Below, piece after piece: positions 32,644 through 41,351 of a DNA stretch of 54,210 bases. The position numbers and the translations under genes are program-made. Origin of the DNA: Bacteroidales bacterium. GTDB taxonomy: Bacteria > Bacteroidota > Bacteroidia > Bacteroidales > Lentimicrobiaceae. Under the pieces are notes generated by a model that searched no databases, was not told the origin of the DNA, and saw nothing but the letters and a program-made list of their open reading frames with translations. Every line of letters begins with the position of its first letter. Positions within the stretch are counted from its first letter, which is position 1. The stretch covers positions 1 to 54,210 of the forward strand of contig JALHHH010000030.1 in the NCBI GenBank assembly GCA_022837485.1, read 5' to 3'.

Positions 32644-34515
32644 ATGTTTAAAGAATATGATGTAATAGTTGTTGGTGCCGGTCACGCCGGAGGTGAAGCC
32701 GCAGCGGCAGCAGCGAATATGGGCTCATCGGTTCTGCTGATTACCATGAATATGGGTACAATAGCCCAGATGTCGTGCAATCCGGCCATGGGCGGCATCG
32801 CTAAGGGTCAGATTGTACGTGAAATTGATGCTTTGGGAGGTTATTCCGGCATTGTTACGGATCATACCATGATTCAGTTTCGCATGCTGAACAAATCAAA
32901 AGGCCCGGCAATGTGGAGTCCGCGAGCACAAAGCGACCGCATGCGTTTTTCCGAAAAGTGGCGTTTGATGCTTGAACAAACACCCAACCTCGATTTCTGG
33001 CAGGATACCGTTAACGGTATTATTACGGATAAGGGAAGGGTTGCAGGGGTAAAAACCGCAATGGGGCAGGAGATACGGTCAAAATCCGTAATTCTTACCA
33101 ACGGAACCTTCCTGAACGGCATTATTCATATAGGAACAAAGAATTTCGGAGGCGGACGTATGGGCGACCGGTCTTCAACGGGACTAACGGAAAATCTGCG
33201 CGAACTGGGATTTGACTCCGACCGACTGAAAACAGGAACTCCCGTGCGGGTGGATGGCCGTACCATAGACTTTTCAAAACTGGAGGAACAGAAAGGAGAT
33301 GAAAATCCGGGTCGTTTTTCCTACACCGATACGCCGGTACTGCAAAAACAGCGAAGTTGCTACCTTGCATATACCAATCTTGCAGTTCACGACGTTTTGC
33401 GGACCGGATTCGATTTTTCTCCCATGTACGCGGGACGCATCGAAGGACGCGGTCCACGATATTGCCCCTCCATAGAAGATAAAATTGACCGATTTGCCGA
33501 TAAAATCAGGCATCAGCTTTTTGTGGAACCGGAAGGATGGGACACGGTTGAGTATTACATCAACGGATTTTCTTCTTCACTTCCCGATTACATTCAATAC
33601 AAAGCGCTTCAGCTGGTTCCCGGATTTGAAAATGCGAAAATATTCAGGCCGGGGTATGCGATTGAATACGATTATTTCCCTCCGCATCAGTTGCATTATA
33701 CACTCGAAACACGAGCTGTTGAGAACCTCTATTTCGCCGGTCAGATTAACGGAACTACCGGTTATGAGGAAGCCGCTGCTCAGGGACTCATGGCAGGAAT
33801 TAATGCGCATTTAAAAATAAATAATCTGGATCCTTTTATTCTCAAACGATCGGAAGCTTACATAGGGGTTCTTATCGACGATCTGATTACAAAAAGCATT
33901 GATGAACCCTACCGCATGTTTACCTCCAGAGCCGAGTATCGCATCCTGCTGCGCCAGGATAATGCCGACCTTCGACTTACGCCTTTGTCGTACAAAATAG
34001 GCCTGGCCGGTATCGATCGTTACAAACGTGTTTTGGAAAAACAGGAATCCATTCAATCTGCCATTGCGCTGTTATCAACCGTGAGTGTTAGTCCCGATCA
34101 GGTAAACGGAGCTTTGGAAAGGGCAGGAACGGCAGCAATAAATCAGAAAGTAAAACTCGACACCCTGGTATTGAGGCCTCAGATACACTTAAACGATTTG
34201 ATTGAAACGCTCCCGTTTTTGAAAGAGTTTTTCGATAAATTTGGCGCAATCGGGGAGGAGGTTATAGAGGAAACGGAAATTCTGGTAAAGTATCAGGGGT
34301 ACATCGAAAAGGAACAGGAAATCGCACAACGCTTATCCAAATTTGAGAACATGCCCCTTAAAGCGGATTTCGATTATCAATCGCTGAGCTCTCTGTCGTT
34401 TGAAGCACGAGAAAAGCTCAGCAAAATAAGACCGGAAACCATTGGTCAGGCATCGCGCATCAGCGGTGTTTCTCCGGCCGACATATCCGTACTCGTGATC
34501 TTTTTAAGTAAATAA
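32644..34515 (+). CDS. mnmG: tRNA uridine-5-carboxymethylaminomethyl modification enzyme MnmG (GidA)
   Basis: A FAD-dependent cytosolic enzyme that works with MnmE to modify the wobble uridine (cmnm5U) of several tRNAs, 623 residues. The Rossmann FAD motif VIVVGAGHAGGEAA opens the protein. GTFLNGIIHIG and GTGTPVR-like LKTGTPVRVDGR are family signatures, as is GQINGTTGYEEAAAQGL. The C-terminal helical domain that binds MnmE and tRNA covers about 500-623. The ATG at 32644 is preferred to the TTG at 32641. mnmE is not in the window. The gene is flanked by two parS sites. Confidence 0.97.
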   Translation: MFKEYDVIVVGAGHAGGEAAAAAANMGSSVLLITMNMGTIAQMSCNPAMGGIAKGQIVREIDALGGYSGIVTDHTMIQFRMLNKSKGPAMWSPRAQSDRMRFSEKWRLMLEQTPNLDFWQDTVNGIITDKGRVAGVKTAMGQEIRSKSVILTNGTFLNGIIHIGTKNFGGGRMGDRSSTGLTENLRELGFDSDRLKTGTPVRVDGRTIDFSKLEEQKGDENPGRFSYTDTPVLQKQRSCYLAYTNLAVHDVLRTGFDFSPMYAGRIEGRGPRYCPSIEDKIDRFADKIRHQLFVEPEGWDTVEYYINGFSSSLPDYIQYKALQLVPGFENAKIFRPGYAIEYDYFPPHQLHYTLETRAVENLYFAGQINGTTGYEEAAAQGLMAGINAHLKINNLDPFILKRSEAYIGVLIDDLITKSIDEPYRMFTSRAEYRILLRQDNADLRLTPLSYKIGLAGIDRYKRVLEKQESIQSAIALLSTVSVSPDQVNGALERAGTAAINQKVKLDTLVLRPQIHLNDLIETLPFLKEFFDKFGAIGEEVIEETEILVKYQGYIEKEQEIAQRLSKFENMPLKADFDYQSLSSLSFEAREKLSKIRPETIGQASRISGVSPADISVLVIFLSK

Positions 34516-34534
34516 TACCAACGCCTGCAATACA

Positions 34535-35446
34535 ATGTTTCACGTGAAACAATCAGAAATTTTAGCTCCGGATTCTTGCTTACTCTGTGGTAATAAGTCA
34601 CTTACAACACATCTAAGGCTTCGTGACTACTTTTTAACCCGCGAGGAATTCACCATCTGCCGCTGCGAGGCATGCGAGTACATGTTTACCTGGCCACAAC
34701 CCGAACCGAAGCACCTGCAGTATTACTACAATTCACCCGATTACATTTCGCATTCGATTAATACAAACGACCTTCTGAGTAAGATTTACCATCTCGTTCG
34801 AAATCATACCCTGCGCTGCAAGGTAAAACTGATAAAACGGTACAGTAAGGGAAACCGGTTGCTCGACATCGGATGTGCCACTGGTGAATTTCTGAACCGT
34901 TGTCGTTTGCAGGGATTCGATGCAAGAGGCATAGAGCCGAACGAAAATGCCCGTAAGGCCGGTCAGCAAAAGTATAATCTGACCATCGATCCCGTTTCAG
35001 CTATAAAAGATTTTGAGGATTCTTCGTTTGATCTTATCACCATGTGGCACGTTCTCGAACACGTAGAAAATCTTCACGAACGCATGCGCGATGTTTTTCG
35101 GCTGCTTAAACCTCAGGGTACTCTCATTCTCGCCCTTCCCAATCCCGAATCCGACGATGCCCGTTATTACGGAAAATTCTGGGCTGCGTGGGACACCCCG
35201 CGTCACCTGAGTCATTTCAACCAAAAATCGGTAAACCGTCTGGCCGAAATTCATGGGATGAAAATTTCCCAAATTCACCCCATGTTGTATGATTCGTATT
35301 ATATCTCACTTTTAAGTGAAAAATATATGAAGGGAAAATACAACTATCTTTCGGCCCTCCTGCGCGGCTTCTTATCCAACATGAAAGCCGGAATGGGCCG
35401 CAACGACTACTCGAGCCTGATCTACATCATTAAAAAGCCTGCTTAG
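34535..35446 (+). CDS. Class I SAM-dependent methyltransferase with N-terminal zinc knuckle
   Basis: A 303-residue protein. Two CxxC pairs (CLLCG and CRCEAC, residues 15-46) form a probable zinc site. The methyltransferase follows: motif I LLDIGCATGEFL (about 109-120), then FDLITMWHVLEHV (about 165-178), and LKPQGTLILALPNP. This layout is common among methyltransferases of cell-surface glycans and quinones; the substrate is not predictable. The only early ATG lies inside parS (MFHVKQ), so bound ParB could interfere with its expression. Confidence 0.82.
   Translation: MFHVKQSEILAPDSCLLCGNKSLTTHLRLRDYFLTREEFTICRCEACEYMFTWPQPEPKHLQYYYNSPDYISHSINTNDLLSKIYHLVRNHTLRCKVKLIKRYSKGNRLLDIGCATGEFLNRCRLQGFDARGIEPNENARKAGQQKYNLTIDPVSAIKDFEDSSFDLITMWHVLEHVENLHERMRDVFRLLKPQGTLILALPNPESDDARYYGKFWAAWDTPRHLSHFNQKSVNRLAEIHGMKISQIHPMLYDSYYISLLSEKYMKGKYNYLSALLRGFLSNMKAGMGRNDYSSLIYIIKKPA
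34536..34551 (+). promoter_or_regulatory. parS site 2 (perfect)
   Basis: TGTTTCACGTGAAACA is a perfect ParB-binding palindrome. It overlaps the start codon (34535-34537) of the methyltransferase gene, encoding its first residues MFHVKQ. Confidence 0.95.
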
Positions 35447-35580
35447 CTTATTTGGGGCGTTCTGATGCAAAATCGCCCTTCTTTAGTATATTTACCTGAT
35501 TTTTGACCGATCGTTCGTTAAAGGGCCTGATTTTTGATGGCTTCTAACGTTCTGATTTTACGCCATTTATCGCTTCCGGT

Positions 35581-38500
35581 ATGAAAAAACTTCCGCTTCA
35601 GGCCCAAATACCCACAATTTACCTTCTCACAGCCGTTGCGGCTGCCCTTGTCGCCATCATTACCGTGGCCGCCGTCAGAAATTACTCCAAACCGGCAAAT
35701 CGCATACCCGCTTTCAACAATACCCTCAATAAACAATATTCCATAGCACTCCAACTTGCCGGGTCGCTGCCCGAGCCCGATTCTACCTTCCACTTCGAAA
35801 AATTATCTTCTTTTAACGAATCCCTGCCAGAAGCCTTCAGTTTATATGCCTTTCGCAATAACGAAATGGTTTACTGGTCGAACAACGACTTTGCCCTTAA
35901 TCAGATCGACCCCGACGCTCTGGTTAAAAACAGAATTGTCCGCACAACCGGTGGATACTATCAGATTGTTCACCGCCGGGCCGGCGAATTCACCCTGATC
36001 ATCGCAAACCTGATAAGGCACGAATATCCCTACCGCAACGATTACCTGAAATCGGGCTTTGCCGGACCATATCTGCTTCCCGACGGGTGGACCATCACCT
36101 TTTCGGAAACAGCTTATCCGATAACTTCGCAAAATGGCGAAATACTCTTTTTCATAAATGCGTCGCCACCTACGGGACTTCCCGCATCCGTTGCCACCCC
36201 GGTATTTCTGCTTTACCTGATTTCGTTCGTATTCCTGATTCTGTCGCTGTTTGCCATTTACAAAAATCTACAGTCGAAGCATCCACTCCCTTTGATGCTG
36301 TTTCTGTTTCTCGCCGATATTCTGGTTTTGCGCGGAATCCTGCAGTACTTCCGAATACCGGCCATACTCGACCAAACGGAGCTGTTCAATGCCGTGCATT
36401 ACGCCTCTTCGGCCGTTTTCCCGTCGCTGGGCGATCTCACCATTACCATTGCCGGACTTACCGTTTTTGCCGTTTTATTCTTCCGGGAGTTTGATTTAGT
36501 GTACAATTCCCCGGACAAGGACAAACCCGGACAACATTCCGCTGCCAGCCGCCTTTTCCTGCTCCTGTTTGCAGTGCTGCTTTATTTTGTAACCTGCTAT
36601 ATCATAGAATCCCTGCAGGTTAACTCCACCCTGCAGATGGATTTCGGCAAGATCATTGAATTTTCGGCTTTCAGCATCCTCGGCTTTCTGATAATCTTTC
36701 TTGTTCTTCTGAATTTCTTCCTTATCTCCTTTCCGATCTTTAAAAACGTCTACAGGCAAAGAGGGTATCGCTATGTGCTTCTGCATACCGGCGGACTGCT
36801 TCTGCTTATCTGGACTATTGCCTGTGTTACCGGATGGTATAAACCCGGATGGGGCAGTCTGGTACTGTTTTTCGTATATCTGATCCTTATACTGCGCATG
36901 GCGGGCGACCGGCTCCGCTTTCCGGGCATAACGGCACTTACCCTTCTGGTAATTACCCTTACGTCTGTTTCGTCGTATAACTATTACCGGAACAACCGCA
37001 TCAGGGAAAATAATCAGCGCAAGCTGCTGGCGGTAAAACTTTCGAACGACAGGGATAAGGTTGCGGAGTATCTGTACCCCGGTCTTGAAGCTGAAATTGC
37101 TTCCGATACACTGCTTCCGCAGATGATACGAAACGCCTGGATGGATCCATCCCTGGAAACGGAATGTTCCGACTACATACTGGAGTCGTACCTGAAAGGA
37201 TTCTGGTCAAAATACAATGCGCAGATCACGCTTTGCTTTCCCGGCAAAACCCTCAGGATTAAACCGGGGGACTACGTTATCGGGTGTGAGCCCTACTTCG
37301 ACAACATCATCGTTTCGCTTGGCGAAAAGGCCGGCGAAGGAAACCTTTATTATATCCGGGAAACCTGGGATGAAGGCAACTACATTGCCCGCATTCCCAT
37401 ACACCTTAACGGTAACAATCCGCTGAATGCCACCGTTGTTATAGAGCTGATCCGGAAATACGCCCCGAAGGGTCTGGGATATCCCGAGTTGCTGCTCAAC
37501 AAGCCGGAAACCACCTCCGACGAATGGTCGGAATACTCGTATGCCATTTACAGCAACAACGAACTGGTAAAGAGCGCCGGCGATTATTCTTACAGTATAT
37601 ACGAATCGGCATATACGAGCGAGAAACTGGAGTTTTACTTTTTCGACAGAAACGGTTACAACCATCTGTTTCACGCCATTGATAACAACAGTTCTATCAT
37701 CATCAGCCGCAAAAATGAAGGATTGCTGAATACCATTGCGCCATTTACCTACCAGACCACTTTTCATGCCCTGATGGTATTGCTGATAGCCGGAGCAGCC
37801 GGTTTGTTTAAACCCGGCAAAAAGATGCGGCTGGATCTGAGTACGCGGCTTCAGTTTACCTTCATCGCGCTTGTACTCTTTGCTTCCACGCTCATCGGAT
37901 TTACGGTTCTTAACAACATCCGCAATCTGAATTCACTAAAAAACAGGGATATGCTCAGCGAGAAAGCCCATTCGGTACTGATCGAACTCGAGCATAAACT
38001 GGCCACCAGAAGCCAGCTCGATCCCACGGAACAGGCTTATTTTGAAGAGCTGCTGGTGAAATTTTCCCAGGTTTTTTTCTCCGATATAAATCTGTACAAT
38101 GTACAGGGCAATCTGCTTGCATCCTCGCGACAGCAGATCTTTGACGAAGGACTGAAATCGCTTCAGATGAACGCGGAGGCATTCCGGCAGCTGTCGGTAA
38201 ACAAGCGCACCCTTTACATCATGAACGAGCATATCGGCAGCTACAATTACCTTTCGGCCTACATCCCGTTCCGGAACCATCAGAACAAACTCATTGCCTA
38301 CATCAATCTGCCCTATTTTGCCCGTCAGCAGGAGCTGAAAGAGGAGATCTCCGCTTTTCTTGTCGCGTTCATCAATATTTATGTGATTCTGACTTTTCTG
38401 GCCATCGTAATCTCGCTTCTTGCCGGAAGTTATCTTACCAAGCCGCTTCAGCTGATACGGGAGCGCCTGACCAGTCTGAACCTGGGCAACCGGAACGAAA

Positions 38501-39279
38501 AGATCGAATACAACCGGCGCGATGAGCTGGGAGAGCTTATCAACGAATACAACCTGATGATTGAAAAGCTTTCGGAAAGTGCCGAAAAACTGGCCCGTTC
38601 GGAGCGTGAAAGTGCCTGGAGGGAGATGGCCCGGCAGGTGGCCCATGAGATAAAAAACCCTCTTACGCCCATGAAGCTCAGCATTCAGCATCTGAAAAAA
38701 TCGTGGGAAGAGCAGGCTCCCGACTGGGACAAGCGGTTTGTGCGTACCAGCAATACCCTGATACAGCAGATCGATTCGTTATCGGCTATAGCTTCCGCGT
38801 TTTCCGATTTTGCCAAACTGCCGCAGGCCAACAACAAAAAAACGGAGCTTCTCGAAATTATCCGCAACACACTTGGTTTGTTTACCGAGCATCCGAATAC
38901 CGACATTGTGCTTGAGCTTACGGAGGAACCCTGCTACGTTTTTGCCGATGAGAAGCAGCTTTCGCGGGTATTTATCAACCTCATCAACAATTCGCTGCAG
39001 GCCATTCCGCAGGACAGGAGGGGGATAATTGCAATAAAGGTGGAAACAAAGGGAAAATACCACAACATAAGCATTCGCGACAACGGAAGCGGGATAAGTG
39101 AGGAGCAAAAATCCAGAATATTTTCTCCTAACTTTACCACCAAATCGGGCGGCACCGGACTTGGACTTGCCATGGTGAAGAACATTATAAATTCCGCTGG
39201 CGGAGAGATTGGTTTTATTTCGGAAGACCGGAAAGGAACCACCTTCATCATAGACCTTCCGGCCGTTATGCCTTCGTAA
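35581..39279 (+). CDS. Very large NtrY-like sensor histidine kinase, 1232 aa
   Basis: The first 730 residues form a membrane and periplasmic sensor: an N-terminal helix (about 12-32), a first extracytoplasmic domain (about 33-200), about eight helices (205-475), a second extracytoplasmic domain (about 480-720), and a further helix near 725. A third extracellular PAS/Cache-like segment (about 790-920) follows another helix. Then come HAMP (about 945-1000), HisKA with phospho-accepting His 1022 in VAHEIKNPLTPMKLSIQHL, and HATPase_c with N-box NLINNSLQAIP, DNGSGI and GGTGLGLAMV. No response regulator is adjacent, so its partner lies elsewhere. Confidence 0.9.
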   Translation: MKKLPLQAQIPTIYLLTAVAAALVAIITVAAVRNYSKPANRIPAFNNTLNKQYSIALQLAGSLPEPDSTFHFEKLSSFNESLPEAFSLYAFRNNEMVYWSNNDFALNQIDPDALVKNRIVRTTGGYYQIVHRRAGEFTLIIANLIRHEYPYRNDYLKSGFAGPYLLPDGWTITFSETAYPITSQNGEILFFINASPPTGLPASVATPVFLLYLISFVFLILSLFAIYKNLQSKHPLPLMLFLFLADILVLRGILQYFRIPAILDQTELFNAVHYASSAVFPSLGDLTITIAGLTVFAVLFFREFDLVYNSPDKDKPGQHSAASRLFLLLFAVLLYFVTCYIIESLQVNSTLQMDFGKIIEFSAFSILGFLIIFLVLLNFFLISFPIFKNVYRQRGYRYVLLHTGGLLLLIWTIACVTGWYKPGWGSLVLFFVYLILILRMAGDRLRFPGITALTLLVITLTSVSSYNYYRNNRIRENNQRKLLAVKLSNDRDKVAEYLYPGLEAEIASDTLLPQMIRNAWMDPSLETECSDYILESYLKGFWSKYNAQITLCFPGKTLRIKPGDYVIGCEPYFDNIIVSLGEKAGEGNLYYIRETWDEGNYIARIPIHLNGNNPLNATVVIELIRKYAPKGLGYPELLLNKPETTSDEWSEYSYAIYSNNELVKSAGDYSYSIYESAYTSEKLEFYFFDRNGYNHLFHAIDNNSSIIISRKNEGLLNTIAPFTYQTTFHALMVLLIAGAAGLFKPGKKMRLDLSTRLQFTFIALVLFASTLIGFTVLNNIRNLNSLKNRDMLSEKAHSVLIELEHKLATRSQLDPTEQAYFEELLVKFSQVFFSDINLYNVQGNLLASSRQQIFDEGLKSLQMNAEAFRQLSVNKRTLYIMNEHIGSYNYLSAYIPFRNHQNKLIAYINLPYFARQQELKEEISAFLVAFINIYVILTFLAIVISLLAGSYLTKPLQLIRERLTSLNLGNRNEKIEYNRRDELGELINEYNLMIEKLSESAEKLARSERESAWREMARQVAHEIKNPLTPMKLSIQHLKKSWEEQAPDWDKRFVRTSNTLIQQIDSLSAIASAFSDFAKLPQANNKKTELLEIIRNTLGLFTEHPNTDIVLELTEEPCYVFADEKQLSRVFINLINNSLQAIPQDRRGIIAIKVETKGKYHNISIRDNGSGISEEQKSRIFSPNFTTKSGGTGLGLAMVKNIINSAGGEIGFISEDRKGTTFIIDLPAVMPS

Positions 39280-39298
39280 ACTGTAAACGGTAGATACC

Positions 39299-40774
39299 TT
39301 GAATCCGCTGAAGAAACTTGCCGGCCAAACCGCTATTTACGGACTGCCCACCATTGTCGGGCGATTGCTTAATTATTTGCTGGTACCGCTCTACACCCGG
39401 GCCTTTATTCCTGCCGAATACGGGGTGGTTACCGAGATGTATGCCTATGTGGCCTTTCTGTTCGTAATCCTCACGTATGGAATGGAAACGGCCTTCTTTC
39501 GTTTTGCCTCCCGGCAGGAAGGCAGCAGCCCCGTTTTCGGCACAGCCATGGTATCGCTTCTCACCACTTCGGCTGTTTTTGCCCTTGCGGGGATGTATTT
39601 TTCGGGAGGCATTGCTTCCCGGATGGGATATCCCGGCAATCCGGAATACATCCGCTGGTTTGTACTTATACTTGCCGCCGATGCCGTAAGTTCCATTCCC
39701 TATGCCAACCTGCGCCTTCAGAGCCGGCCCCTGCGGTTTGCCTTTATCAAAATCGCCAATATAGCCACCAACATAGGCTTTAACCTGTTTTTCATCGTTC
39801 TGTGTCCCTACCTGTTGTCGAAGTACGGAAATACCCCGGCGGGAACTCTTATTTCCGGCATTTACAATCCGGAAACCGGTGTTGGATACATCTTCATCTC
39901 CAATCTTATTGCCAGCCTGGTGACCCTCGCTCTGCTGCTGCCCGATATTCTGAAGGGCGAATACAGGATAAATCTGAAAGAACTGAGGAGTATGCTTATT
40001 TACGCATGGCCTCTGCTTATTTTCGGTCTTGCCGGAATTGTAAATGAAACCTTCGACCGTATCGTTCTGAAGCATCTGTTGCCTCCTGGAGCCGATTCCA
40101 TGGCCCAGCTGGGAATCTACGGTGCCTGTTACAAGATTTCTATCCTGATGACGCTCTTCATTCAAACGTACCGGTATGCTGCCGAGCCCTTTTTCTTCGA
40201 CCAGTCGAAAGAGAAAAATGCAAAGGAGACCTATGCCCGCATGATGCACTTTTTTATCCTGGTCTGCCTTTTCATCTTCCTCGGGATAATGCTTTTCCTG
40301 GATGTGGTGATGCTGTTCGTAGGGCCCGAATACCGTTCGGGAGCACCGGTTGTTCCGGTTCTGCTGCTGGCAAATCTCTTTCTTGGGATTTTTTACAACC
40401 TCAGCGTATGGTTTAAGCTTACCGACAAAACCGCTCACGGTGCAGCCATTTCGCTGACCGGAGCCGCGATAACCCTTATCCTCAACTTTATCCTTATCCC
40501 GGTAATGGGTTATATGGGAGCGGCCTGGGCTACTTTTGCCTGCTATGCGGCCATGATGATTCTGTCTTATTTCATGGGGCAGAAGTACTATCCGGTTAAC
40601 TATAACCTTAAGGGGGCGCTGGCATATGCCGCACTGGCAGGCTTATTGCTGCTTGCCGCCCTGTTAATTTCTCCTGCCAGTCCATGGGTCAGGTATTCCC
40701 TTAATCTTATGCTGCTACTGGTATTTCCGCTGGTGGCATGGTTTTGGGAAAAGAGAAGACCGGCAGATACCTGA
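39299..40774 (+). CDS. Polysaccharide flippase (MOP/Wzx-like), 491 aa
   Basis: An inner-membrane protein of the MOP exporter superfamily with about 12-14 helices. The start LKKLAGQTAIYGLPTIVGRL and then LNYLLVPLYTR is the conserved N-terminus of Bacteroidota lipopolysaccharide/O-antigen flippases, so the frame must start at the TTG at 39299; no ATG lies before YGVVTEM. It probably flips lipid-linked glycan. It starts 19 bases after the kinase stop, so it may be cotranscribed with it. No glycosyltransferases are adjacent. Confidence 0.88.
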   Translation: MNPLKKLAGQTAIYGLPTIVGRLLNYLLVPLYTRAFIPAEYGVVTEMYAYVAFLFVILTYGMETAFFRFASRQEGSSPVFGTAMVSLLTTSAVFALAGMYFSGGIASRMGYPGNPEYIRWFVLILAADAVSSIPYANLRLQSRPLRFAFIKIANIATNIGFNLFFIVLCPYLLSKYGNTPAGTLISGIYNPETGVGYIFISNLIASLVTLALLLPDILKGEYRINLKELRSMLIYAWPLLIFGLAGIVNETFDRIVLKHLLPPGADSMAQLGIYGACYKISILMTLFIQTYRYAAEPFFFDQSKEKNAKETYARMMHFFILVCLFIFLGIMLFLDVVMLFVGPEYRSGAPVVPVLLLANLFLGIFYNLSVWFKLTDKTAHGAAISLTGAAITLILNFILIPVMGYMGAAWATFACYAAMMILSYFMGQKYYPVNYNLKGALAYAALAGLLLLAALLISPASPWVRYSLNLMLLLVFPLVAWFWEKRRPADT

Positions 40775-40807
40775 GAGATTGGTTGACGTCCTTAACCGCT
40801 AAATGTT

Positions 40808-40815
40808 TAATTTTG
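40808..40815 (+). promoter_or_regulatory. -7 box of the dut operon
   Basis: TAATTTTG, 46 bases before ATG 40862. Confidence 0.55.
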
Positions 40816-40861
40816 TGGGCTTCAAACAGCCGTTTTGCTGATATTTACCAACAAGCGTTTT

Positions 40862-41296
40862 ATGCAGATCCGAATCGTAAACAAATCGCCCCATACCTTA
40901 CCGGCATATGAAACCATACATTCCGCAGGAATGGATCTCCGTGCGAATCCTGAAGCCCCGGTAGTAATCGCCTCTCTGGAGAGGGCTTTAATACCTACGG
41001 GACTTTTTATCGAGCTTCCCGAAGGCTATGAAGCCCAGATTCGTCCCCGCAGCGGTTTGGCCGCCCGTTCCGGCATCACCATCCTGAACGCTCCCGGAAC
41101 CATTGATGCAGATTACAGGGGTGAGATAAAGGTAATTCTGGTAAACCTTTCGAAAGAAACATTTACCGTAAATCCCGGTGAGCGCATTGCACAGATGATC
41201 ATCAGCAGGCACGAAAAAGCCGAATGGGTTGAGGTGGAGAGTCTGAACGAGACCGCACGGGGTACCGGAGGATTCGGCCACACCGGAACACACTGA
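40862..41296 (+). CDS. dut: dUTP diphosphatase
   Basis: A 144-residue trimeric dUTPase that hydrolyses dUTP to dUMP in the cytosol. All five motifs are visible: 1 AGMDLRA, 2 PRSGLA, 3 GTIDADYRGEI, 4 RIAQMII, 5 GTGGFGHTG. ATG 40862 gives the canonical MQIRIVN start; the in-frame start at 40835 is less likely. It opens a block of four codirectional genes (dut, TPR, DUF4292, EnvC-like) that recurs in Bacteroidota. Confidence 0.97.
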   Translation: MQIRIVNKSPHTLPAYETIHSAGMDLRANPEAPVVIASLERALIPTGLFIELPEGYEAQIRPRSGLAARSGITILNAPGTIDADYRGEIKVILVNLSKETFTVNPGERIAQMIISRHEKAEWVEVESLNETARGTGGFGHTGTH

Positions 41297-41351
41297 CCCG
41301 GAGGCATGAAGCTTATAACCGGTTCAAAATCTTATTAACACGAAAACCGTA

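Noticed and set aside
39266..40438. 390-aa minus-strand frame inside the flippase gene
   Set aside because: Antisense to conserved flippase sequence, with no recognisable domain; a shadow.
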